From NCBI GenBank assembly GCA_958407555.1, contig CATYJC010000002.1, positions 1 to 51,457 on the forward strand: DNA of 51,457 nt. The letters run 5' to 3'. A program made the position numbers and the translations under genes. The notes under the pieces are model-generated. The model did not search any database and was not told the origin of the DNA. It saw only the letters and a list, made by a program, of their open reading frames with translations. Positions within the stretch are counted from its first letter, which is position 1. Every line of letters starts with the position of its first letter. Below are positions 1 to 7,300 of this stretch, piece by piece. Origin of the DNA: an uncultured Collinsella sp. Lineage in GTDB: Bacteria; Actinomycetota; Coriobacteriia; Coriobacteriales; Coriobacteriaceae.

Positions 1-53
1 ACCTACAACAGCGCGGTTAACAGCCGCGTGCTCTACCATTGAGCTACCGAGGA
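1..53 (-). tRNA. tRNA-Asn (GTT), 3' part cut by window edge
   Basis: This is identical over its visible length to the complete tRNA-Asn at 88-162, covering the 5' acceptor strand, D arm, anticodon arm with GTT and the start of the T arm. The remainder lies outside the window. It is the second gene of a tandem pair read on the minus strand, 34 bases after the first. Confidence 0.9.
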
Positions 54-87
54 ATTTAAAAGCCCAACGGAAAGGGCTGGAAAATTC

Positions 88-162
88 TGGCTCCCCGGGT
101 AGGACTCGAACCTACAACAGCGCGGTTAACAGCCGCGTGCTCTACCATTGAGCTACCGAGGA
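88..162 (-). tRNA. tRNA-Asn (anticodon GTT)
   Basis: The minus strand folds as a complete cloverleaf of 75 nt. The 7-bp acceptor stem (TCCTCGG with CCGGGGA) has one G-T pair. The D loop contains AATGGT, the anticodon loop CTGTTAA carries GTT at 128-130, the T arm contains GGTTCGAGTCC, and a CCA end is encoded at 88-90. It charges asparagine. A strong promoter at 193-220 precedes it and an identical copy follows at 1-53. Confidence 0.96.
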
Positions 163-192
163 ATAGGTGCGTGCTCTCAAGCAACGAAGTTT

Positions 193-220
193 ATTATACG
201 GACGAATCAGCTCAGGGCAA
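193..220 (-). promoter_or_regulatory. promoter of the tRNA-Asn pair
   Basis: On the minus strand a TTGCCC -35 box (215-220) and a perfect TATAAT -10 box (193-198) are separated by 16 bp. Transcription would start about 25 nt before the first tRNA-Asn. An AT-rich tract lies upstream. Confidence 0.75.
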
Positions 221-246
221 GAACTTTTTTGAGAATTTTTCCGACC

Positions 247-274
247 TAGTCATTGGGAACGTCCCCAATGACTA
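247..274. terminator. 11-bp perfect hairpin between rpoD and tRNA-Asn
   Basis: The arms TAGTCATTGGG and its complement enclose a 6-nt loop. The hairpin lies about 50 bp past the rpoD stop. No U-run follows directly, so it is either a weak terminator or an mRNA 3' stabiliser. It is in the right place to end the rpoD operon before the tRNA promoter. Confidence 0.45.
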
Positions 275-326
275 CATGGAAGCGCCCCCAAGCGGATGTG
301 CTTGAGAGCGCTTCTTGCTTGCGAGG

Positions 327-1688
327 TTAAGACTCGATGTAGTCCTTCAGCTTGCTGGAGCGGCTGGGGTGGCGGAGCTTGGCCAGGGTCTTGGACTCGA
401 TCTGGCGGATACGCTCGCGCGTGACGCCAAACTCGCGGCCGACTTCCTCGAGCGTACGGGGATGTCCGTCGACAAGGCCAAAGCGCAGCTCGATAACCTT
501 GCGCTCACGATCGGCAAGCGAGTCGAGCACCTGGGTGAGCTGCTCCTGCAGCATGGAGAAGCTAGCGGCATCGGGCGGAACGATAGCCTGGGAGTCCTCG
601 ATGAAGTCGCCCAGCTGGGAATCCTCTTCCTCGCCGATAGGGGTCTCGAGCGACACGGGCTCCTGCGAAATCTTCTGGATCTCGCGGACGCGGTCGGCGC
701 TCATGTCCATCTCGGCACCGATCTCCTCGGGGGTCGGATCGCGACCCAGGTCCTGGAGAAGCTGGCGCTGCACGCGAACGAGTTTGTTGATGGTCTCGAC
801 CATGTGCACGGGAATGCGGATGGTACGGGCCTGGTCGGCGATAGCACGTGTGATGGCCTGACGGATCCACCACGTGGCGTACGTGGAGAACTTAAAGCCC
901 TTCTGGTAGTCGAACTTCTCGACGGCGCGGATCAGACCGAGGTTGCCCTCCTGGATCAGGTCCAAGAACAGCATGCCGCGACCGACGTAGCGCTTGGCGA
1001 TGGAGACGACCAGGCGCAGGTTGGCGCTGATGAGCGCCTGCTTGGCCTCGAGACCGACGTTCTCGATACGGGTCAGGCGACGCATCTCGGCGCGGGTAAG
1101 CTCGATTTCGCCCGCCTCGGCAGCCTCGAGCTTCTCGGTGGCATCGAGACCGGCCTCGATCTTCATGGCCAGATCGACCTCTTCGGAAGCGGTCAGCAGG
1201 TCGACCTTACCGATCTCCTTAAGGTACATACGAACCGGGTCGCCGGTCAGCATCACTGTGGAGGCATCGATGCCACGCACGCGCGAACGCGAACGGGACG
1301 TTCGTACGGTGCGCTTCTTCTTGCTCTTGGAAGAACCCATCTCGGCGTCGGCCTGACGGGCCATCTTAAGCTCGTGATCGTCGAGCGAGCCGGAATCGTG
1401 CTCGTCGTCATCGAAATCGTCGGTATCGCTATCGTTATCGTCATCGTCGACGTCCATGGGGGCGTCGTCGTTTCCGCTCGCGGAGATAATCTGGATGCCG
1501 CTGTTGCGCAGCGCGGAATACACCGCGTTGAGCTGCTCGTCAGACACATCGATATCCTTCAGGGCGACCTGAATCTCGTCCTCGGTTACCGAAGTCCTGT
1601 TTGAGCCGTTGCCCATGAGCTTTGCAACGTAGGATTCCAGCCCAGTACCCGTGCTCTCACTCTTTTTTGGCACAGATTCTCCCTTCAT
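327..1688 (-). CDS. rpoD: primary RNA polymerase sigma factor (RpoD/SigA)
   Basis: This 453-aa protein is the vegetative sigma-70 factor, which directs core RNA polymerase to -35/-10 promoters. A polar N-terminal half includes a long Asp/Ser run around residues 75-100. It is followed by region 1.2 (DPVRMYLKEIG), region 2 (LRLVVSIAKRY, DLIQEGNLGLIRAVEKFD, KFSTYATWWIRQAI), region 3, and region 4 with the HTH (RTLEEVGREFGVTRERIRQIE) near the C terminus. It is the last gene of the minus-strand series after dnaG, separated by about 95 bp that may hold an internal promoter. The start ATG is at 1688. A dnaG-rpoD arrangement recalls the classical macromolecular synthesis operon. Confidence 0.97.
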   Translation of the reverse strand: MKGESVPKKSESTGTGLESYVAKLMGNGSNRTSVTEDEIQVALKDIDVSDEQLNAVYSALRNSGIQIISASGNDDAPMDVDDDDNDSDTDDFDDDEHDSGSLDDHELKMARQADAEMGSSKSKKKRTVRTSRSRSRVRGIDASTVMLTGDPVRMYLKEIGKVDLLTASEEVDLAMKIEAGLDATEKLEAAEAGEIELTRAEMRRLTRIENVGLEAKQALISANLRLVVSIAKRYVGRGMLFLDLIQEGNLGLIRAVEKFDYQKGFKFSTYATWWIRQAITRAIADQARTIRIPVHMVETINKLVRVQRQLLQDLGRDPTPEEIGAEMDMSADRVREIQKISQEPVSLETPIGEEEDSQLGDFIEDSQAIVPPDAASFSMLQEQLTQVLDSLADRERKVIELRFGLVDGHPRTLEEVGREFGVTRERIRQIESKTLAKLRHPSRSSKLKDYIES

Positions 1689-1783
1689 AGTCCACAGGAC
1701 TCATTACTTTAGCACACACATTGACGTCTATACCCAAAATTCAGACTGGATATAGGCGCAAATACGCTGGTTGACCACAACAT

Positions 1784-3898
1784 CTAGGCCTGATCGGCGC
1801 CCGCTGTCTCCAAACCGATCAAACGGAACGGGTCAGCCACGCCGCCGATCGACTTTTGGAGCTCGCGCTGGCGCTGAGAATCTTGCATCGCCTGCATCGT
1901 CAGCACACGGCGCGCCTCATCGTCGAGTGACCGGTCCTGACGAAGCTTTGCCTGCGCGGCGCGCATGCGGCGCTTGATGGTGTAGAGCTCGAGGGTATCG
2001 AGCATAAACACGATGTTCGTCTCGGTGGGGTGCTTACTCGTCGACGAAATGCGCCCGGCGCTGACAAGCGACGCCGCCTCGGGACACACCGCGCGCGCCG
2101 CATCCATACACGCCGTGGGGTCGGTGCCCGGCGGCGTCGCGAGCACGGCCCACGCGATGGACTCGTGGCGCGGATCCACCCACTCGATCGAGCAGATGCG
2201 GTCGGCATACGTGCGGAACAGGTCGGGATAGCTCGTGAGCATCGTCAGCAGCTCGCGCTCCCCCGCCAAAGACTTTCGTTCCAGGTCGGTCAGCACGATC
2301 GGCATCGTCGGTGCCGCAGACGCGTCCGTTGCACCGGCAACCGGCGCCGCGCCATCCATGCCAACCGGCACATCGATCGGAGGCATATCGTCGACGACCT
2401 CGACCGGCGCGGCCCCATAGGCCTCGAGCGGCACATAGTCGTACGGCTCTTCCTCGACCGGTGTGGACACCGGCGGCGTCGCACCCGACGCCCAGGCACC
2501 GCGAGACGCCCCCTGCGAACCAGACGCCCGACCGCCTGCGCTGCCTGCGCGCTCGGTCTGCGCCCGCTGGCGCTCGTAGTTCTGCTCGCGACGACGCTCG
2601 GCGTCCTCACGCTTGGCAACATCGCGAAACACACGGCCTGAGCTCGAACGCACCGTCTCCAGATCCAAACCCAGCAGGTCGGCAATCTGGATAAAGTACG
2701 TATCGATCATGTAGCTATCGCGCAGCGGATAGATGAGTGTCAGTGCGTCCTCGAGCGCTTTGGCTCGACCGCCCGGCGTGGTAATGTCGCTCGACTCCTG
2801 CAGCGAGCGGTACACAAAGTCCATGAGGGGCTCGGCGGCATCGATGCGCGCCTGCAGCGCCTCGCCGCCATGCGCGGTAATGAACTCCATGGGGTCGTTG
2901 CCGTCGGGAAGCACCACGCAGCGCAGGTCCATCGAATCCTGCTCGATAAACTGAATCGCGCGGCGCGCGGCCTTTTGACCGGCGGCGTCGCCATCGAACA
3001 TATATACAATACGCTTGGCAAAACGGGTGAGCATCTTTACATGATGTTCCGTCAGCGCCGTGCCCAGCGTGGCGACGACGTTTTTGATCCCCGCCTCCCA
3101 GCAGGCGATGCAATCGGTATAACCCTCCACCACGATGGCAGTATCCTGCGCGACGATAAACTCCTTGGCCCAATTAAAGCCGTAGAGGTTTCGCTTTTTA
3201 TGGAACACGCTCGTCTCGGCGGTGTTGAGGTACTTAGGCTGGCCGTCGCCCATAATGCGCCCGCCAAAGGCGATGTTATGACCCTGCTCATCAAAGATGG
3301 GAAACATCACGCGGTCGTAAAAACGGTCGGCAAGCTGCCCGCGCCCACGGCTCACGGCCACGTTGGCGTCAATCATCTCCTGCGGGGTAAAACCCGCCTG
3401 CGACAGATGCGACACCAGCGTGTTGCGGCCCGGCGCAAATCCCAACCAGTAGCGGCGGCAGACATCGCCACCCATACCTCGGCTGGCGAAATACTCGCGC
3501 GGACGGCTGTCCTTACCACGCATAAGCATGGTGTGATAGAACTGGGCGGTCTCGGCACACAGGTCATAGATGCGGGCGCGCTTGGTGCCGCGCTCACGAT
3601 GGGAGCCGGTATCGTGCAGCTCAATGCCGGCACGGTCGGCCAGGTAGCGAATCGACTCGGGAAAGCTCAGGTTCTCGCGCTTCATGATGTAGGTGAAGAC
3701 GTCGCCACCCTCGCCACAGCCAAAGCAGTGCCACACCTGCGTGGCGGGGATAATGTGAAACGACGGGGTCTTTTCGCCATGGAAGGGGCAGCAACCCCAA
3801 AACTCATGGCCGCGAGGCTTGAGCTCAACCGTTTCCTGCACGATGGCAACCAGATCGGACGCAGCGCGTACCTGGTCTTTTTCCTCATCGCTAATCAC
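1784..3898 (-). CDS. dnaG: DNA primase
   Basis: This 704-aa primase makes RNA primers for DNA replication. The N-terminal CHC2-type zinc finger is visible (CCPFHGEKTPSF with HCFGCGEGG, residues about 36-65). The catalytic core follows, then the TOPRIM domain with VVEGYTDC (about 255) and the metal-binding YMFDGDAAG (about 300). A Pro/Ala-rich linker of about 100 residues leads to a C-terminal helicase-interacting region. The start is GTG at 3896-3898, overlapping the ribF stop by 8 bp (GTGATTAG), so translation is probably coupled. It belongs to the nusA-rpoD minus-strand operon. Confidence 0.96.
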   Translation of the reverse strand: MISDEEKDQVRAASDLVAIVQETVELKPRGHEFWGCCPFHGEKTPSFHIIPATQVWHCFGCGEGGDVFTYIMKRENLSFPESIRYLADRAGIELHDTGSHRERGTKRARIYDLCAETAQFYHTMLMRGKDSRPREYFASRGMGGDVCRRYWLGFAPGRNTLVSHLSQAGFTPQEMIDANVAVSRGRGQLADRFYDRVMFPIFDEQGHNIAFGGRIMGDGQPKYLNTAETSVFHKKRNLYGFNWAKEFIVAQDTAIVVEGYTDCIACWEAGIKNVVATLGTALTEHHVKMLTRFAKRIVYMFDGDAAGQKAARRAIQFIEQDSMDLRCVVLPDGNDPMEFITAHGGEALQARIDAAEPLMDFVYRSLQESSDITTPGGRAKALEDALTLIYPLRDSYMIDTYFIQIADLLGLDLETVRSSSGRVFRDVAKREDAERRREQNYERQRAQTERAGSAGGRASGSQGASRGAWASGATPPVSTPVEEEPYDYVPLEAYGAAPVEVVDDMPPIDVPVGMDGAAPVAGATDASAAPTMPIVLTDLERKSLAGERELLTMLTSYPDLFRTYADRICSIEWVDPRHESIAWAVLATPPGTDPTACMDAARAVCPEAASLVSAGRISSTSKHPTETNIVFMLDTLELYTIKRRMRAAQAKLRQDRSLDDEARRVLTMQAMQDSQRQRELQKSIGGVADPFRLIGLETAGADQA

Positions 3899-4898
3899 GG
3901 ATGCTCACCCCCTGCTCACCCAAGTTATGGCGAATATCGTCAATATTACCCTCAACGGTCGCGATAAGCTCGTCCAGCGAATCGAACACGCGCGACGGGC
4001 GCAGCCAGCGCGTAAACGCGAGCGACACCGAGGCGCCGTACAGGTCGCCCGCATACCCGATCAAGTTGGCCTCGAGATGCGCCGAGGCGGCATCGTCGGC
4101 ATACGTCGGCGGCAGGCCAACGTTGACGGCGGCAGGCCACACGATATCCTCGACCAGCACCAGGCCCTCGTAGACGCCATCGGCAGGAACCTGGATGCCC
4201 TCGGGCACCTGAATATTTGCCGTGGGAAAACCCATGTCTGAGCCCTGGTGACGACCGCCGGCAACAACACCTCGCAGCATGTACGGGCGGCCGAGCAGCT
4301 CGGCGGCAAGCTCAACATGACCCTGGCACAGCTCCTGGCGAATACGGGTGGCGCAGATCGTCTGCCCATCGACGCACAGCAGCTCGTGGCCATAGACATC
4401 AACGCCGCGCTCGGCTCCCCATGCCTGCATCTCGGCAACGCCCGAGGCACCGCCGCGGCCCAACCTAAAGTCGCTACCCACGCGAATCGAGCGGATATCG
4501 ACGACGTGCGAAAGCAACTTAAGAAAGCCTACGTGGTCGAGTGCCGCCACCGCGGGCGTAAAGGGAACGGCCACGACCGCATCGACCCCGGTGAGAGCCA
4601 GGGCATGCAGACGGTCGGCCGTCGTCATCAATTTTTGCGCGGGCGAAGGGCTCACCACTACGTCCGGGTCGGGATCGAAGGTGACCACGACCGCCTTGCA
4701 GCCGTGGTCACGCGCATCGCGAACGACCGCGTCGATCAGCTCGCGATGCCCCCGATGCACGCCGTCGAACACGCCGATGGCGATCGACGCGGCGCCCAGG
4801 CACGCGCAATCATCAAACGCATCGGCGGCAACGATGCAGGCCTCATCCGACTCGCCCGCGAAAAAAATACGCGAGAGCTCGTGGGAGGCCAGCATCAT
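3891..4898 (-). CDS. ribF: bifunctional riboflavin kinase / FAD synthetase
   Basis: This 335-aa enzyme converts riboflavin to FMN and then FAD. The FMN adenylyltransferase half carries the nucleotidyltransferase signature GVFDGVHRGHRELID (about residues 42-56) and VTFDPDPDVVV. The flavokinase half carries the GFPTANI motif (about 225) and a C-terminal LAFTRWLRP. Length and domain order are typical of bacterial RibF. Its ATG overlaps the truB stop in an ATGA junction, and its own stop overlaps the dnaG start, so it sits in a tightly coupled operon. The truB-ribF order is common in bacteria. Confidence 0.95.
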   Translation of the reverse strand: MMLASHELSRIFFAGESDEACIVAADAFDDCACLGAASIAIGVFDGVHRGHRELIDAVVRDARDHGCKAVVVTFDPDPDVVVSPSPAQKLMTTADRLHALALTGVDAVVAVPFTPAVAALDHVGFLKLLSHVVDIRSIRVGSDFRLGRGGASGVAEMQAWGAERGVDVYGHELLCVDGQTICATRIRQELCQGHVELAAELLGRPYMLRGVVAGGRHQGSDMGFPTANIQVPEGIQVPADGVYEGLVLVEDIVWPAAVNVGLPPTYADDAASAHLEANLIGYAGDLYGASVSLAFTRWLRPSRVFDSLDELIATVEGNIDDIRHNLGEQGVSIRD

Positions 4899-5827
4899 CG
4901 AACACCGCCGATCGCCTGCGGAAAGACATGCTCCATAACAAAGCGGCCGCCCTCGATACGGGCAAGCGCCTTGAGCCCGCCATCGAGCACCAGCGCAAAC
5001 GGCGCCTTCGACGCATCGAAGCTCGCAAGCGCGCGCTCAATAGGAATACGACGTCCACACAGCAGATCGTCGGCAAGATCACCCGGCAAGTCGACGCGCG
5101 TGGCGCCCAGTGCCGCAACGGGATCCAGGGCAAAGCCGGCAGCGGACTCGGCAGAAAGTTCCTCGACCGCATGGCAGACACCGATGGAAACAACACCGGA
5201 GGCCGTACGGCGCAATGCAGAAATATGCGCCGCGTTGTCGCAGGCACGACCCAGGTCGCGAGCGAGCGCACGGATATAGGTGCCCTTACTCACCGAAAAC
5301 GCCACGGTCCAAACGCAAACGTCGCCCTCGCCGCTCACGGCAATCAGGTCAGCGGAATATACCTCGACCGGACGCGGGGGCAACTCAACGGCGTTACCTT
5401 CGCGCGCAGCCTTATAGGCGCGCACGCCGTTGACCGAAATGGCCGAAAACGCCGGCGGTACCTGCATCTGCGGGCCCAGCATGGCGCACAGTCGCTCGCG
5501 GGCATAGGCCGGATCGCGCAAGTCGGCAGTAATGGGCACCGTGCGAACGGCCTCGCCCTCCGCATCATCGGTATTGGTCTCGACGCCAAACGAGATGTCG
5601 GCGACGTAGCTTTTGGTATCGAGCGTGAGCATGCCCAGCAGACGCGTGGCCTGGCCCACGCCCACCACCATGACACCCGATGCCATGGGGTCGAGCGTTC
5701 CGGCATGGCCGACGCGCCGCTCATGGAGGGCGCGTCGGCATTGCGAAACCACGTCGTGGGACGTGCAGCCCACCGGCTTATCGACGGCGAGCAGCATATT
5801 AAGTTGAGAAGGTGTACGACGAGCCAT
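4895..5827 (-). CDS. truB: tRNA pseudouridine(55) synthase
   Basis: This 310-aa enzyme isomerises uridine 55 in the tRNA T loop. The catalytic motif VGHAGTLDPMASGVMVV (about residues 39-55) contains the nucleophilic Asp. DKPVGCTSHDVV at the N terminus and GTYIRALARDLG (about 180) are also typical of TruB. The ATG at 5827 lies behind a GGATGG-like ribosome site, 15 bp after the nrnA stop. The stop overlaps ribF. Confidence 0.95.
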   Translation of the reverse strand: MARRTPSQLNMLLAVDKPVGCTSHDVVSQCRRALHERRVGHAGTLDPMASGVMVVGVGQATRLLGMLTLDTKSYVADISFGVETNTDDAEGEAVRTVPITADLRDPAYARERLCAMLGPQMQVPPAFSAISVNGVRAYKAAREGNAVELPPRPVEVYSADLIAVSGEGDVCVWTVAFSVSKGTYIRALARDLGRACDNAAHISALRRTASGVVSIGVCHAVEELSAESAAGFALDPVAALGATRVDLPGDLADDLLCGRRIPIERALASFDASKAPFALVLDGGLKALARIEGGRFVMEHVFPQAIGGVR

Positions 5828-5842
5828 GTACCATCCAAAAAG

Positions 5843-6886
5843 TTAGAGCTCGACGGTCACCGAAGCGGGATCCTCCCCTACCAGCTCGGCCAGCATGGGA
5901 AGTGCCGCGGTGAGCGTCTCGGAAATCGTTCCGGCGTTGGTAAAGCCGGCGGCAGCGTGGTGCCCACCTCCGCCAAAGTTGGCCGCAATCTCGGAAACAT
6001 CAAGATCGCCCTTGGAGCGCAGGTTGCCACGTACCTTGGTATCGCCCTCGATGCCCTTAAGGAACAGGCAGACCTCGACGCCCATCACTGAGCGCACCAC
6101 ATCGACCAAGCCGTCGCACTCATCCGAGGTGACGCCGCATTCCTTGAGGTCACTCTCGTACGCGTAGCTATATGCCACGCGCCCGTGCGCGACCGTCTTG
6201 ATGCGACCCATGACGATGGACTTGAGGTGCAAGAACTCGACACGCATGCTCTGGTAGACCTCGAGCGCGACGCGCGCCGGATCGGCACCGTGCGCCACCA
6301 GACGCGAGGCGGCATGAAACGCGGCAGCATCGGCGTTCTGATACTGAAAACGACCGGTGTCGGTGACCAGGCCGCACAGCAGGCAGGTGGCGATGCTGTC
6401 GCTTGCGGTAATACCGCAATCGGCCAAAAAGCGGTCGATGATCATGGCGCAAGCAGCGGCATTGACACACCTAAGGCTGACCTCGGCAAACTCCTCGCGT
6501 GCCGGGTGATGGTCAAAGCACGCCACGTGAGCCGAACGACGCAACACCTCGGCGGAATTATTGAGGCGCTCGACGACCGGCACGTCTACCGAAATGAACA
6601 GGTCCGGGTTGCCGGTGTAGGTAGATGCCGGCACCAGCAGATAGGCGCCCTCCATAAAACGGTAGATGCGAGGAACGGGATCGTCATCTGCCAGCAGCAG
6701 GGCGATGTCCTTGTCGGGGAACACCTTCATAAGCGAGAGGCCCAGGCCCAACACGGAGCCCAGGGCATCGCCGTCGGGAGAGGTGTGACCCGAGATCGCA
6801 ATGGAGGACGCACCCTCGATGAGCTCGAGGATGCGTCGTTTAATATCTGCAGACTCGCACGAGGCGAGGTCGGCGGAATTAGTCAT
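5843..6886 (-). CDS. nrnA: bifunctional oligoribonuclease / pAp phosphatase (NrnA-like DHH protein)
   Basis: This 347-aa DHH/DHHA1 phosphoesterase degrades nano-RNAs and dephosphorylates pAp in well-studied relatives. Metal-binding motifs are visible: GHTSPDGDALGS (about residue 33), the Asp of SVDVP, the name-giving DHH in CFDHHPAREEF (about 125), and LVTDTGRFQY. The C-terminal DHHA1 domain ends with GGGGHHAAAGF. It sits between rbfA and truB, the usual place for this gene in Gram-positive nusA operons. Its ATG overlaps the rbfA stop by 8 bp. Confidence 0.93.
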   Translation of the reverse strand: MTNSADLASCESADIKRRILELIEGASSIAISGHTSPDGDALGSVLGLGLSLMKVFPDKDIALLLADDDPVPRIYRFMEGAYLLVPASTYTGNPDLFISVDVPVVERLNNSAEVLRRSAHVACFDHHPAREEFAEVSLRCVNAAACAMIIDRFLADCGITASDSIATCLLCGLVTDTGRFQYQNADAAAFHAASRLVAHGADPARVALEVYQSMRVEFLHLKSIVMGRIKTVAHGRVAYSYAYESDLKECGVTSDECDGLVDVVRSVMGVEVCLFLKGIEGDTKVRGNLRSKGDLDVSEIAANFGGGGHHAAAGFTNAGTISETLTAALPMLAELVGEDPASVTVEL

Positions 6887-7289
6887 CTAAAGCTGCCTCC
6901 TGGGCGGCATCCGCTATGGGGTAGCCGTCCTCGTCCTTTTCGATCGCAAGCGTGGCGGGAACGTTTTCCAGCGCACGCGTGATACGCTCGGCCTCATCGG
7001 TCGAGCGATCGATGCGAAAATCGAGCTCGGGCGTGACGCGCCAATCGAGCGAGCGAGCCAACAGGCTGCGAATACGGCCCTTGGCGCTGGCAAGCGCCTC
7101 CATGACCTCATCGTAGCGGCTCGCATCGCACGACACGTACACGCGTGCGAACGAACGGTCCACCGCGACCTCGACCGCAGTCAGGGTGACCAGGTCGAGA
7201 CGCGGATCGGAAACCTCAAAGAGCAGGATATAACCAAGCTTCTCGCGAAGCTGCTCGCCCAAACGGCGGGTTGCCTGCGTTTGCTTCAT
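6879..7289 (-). CDS. rbfA: ribosome-binding factor A
   Basis: This 136-aa 30S maturation factor acts on the 16S rRNA 5' region. It has the single KH-like fold pattern of RbfA, with the N-terminal RRLGEQLREKLGYILLFEVSDPRLDLVTLTAVEV and the FRIDRSTDEAERI segment near residue 100. The start at 7289 follows infB by 11 bp with GGGGTAG upstream, and the stop overlaps nrnA. The C-terminal 25 residues are acidic. Confidence 0.93.
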   Translation of the reverse strand: MKQTQATRRLGEQLREKLGYILLFEVSDPRLDLVTLTAVEVAVDRSFARVYVSCDASRYDEVMEALASAKGRIRSLLARSLDWRVTPELDFRIDRSTDEAERITRALENVPATLAIEKDEDGYPIADAAQEAALDD

Positions 7290-7300
7290 AGCGCTACCCC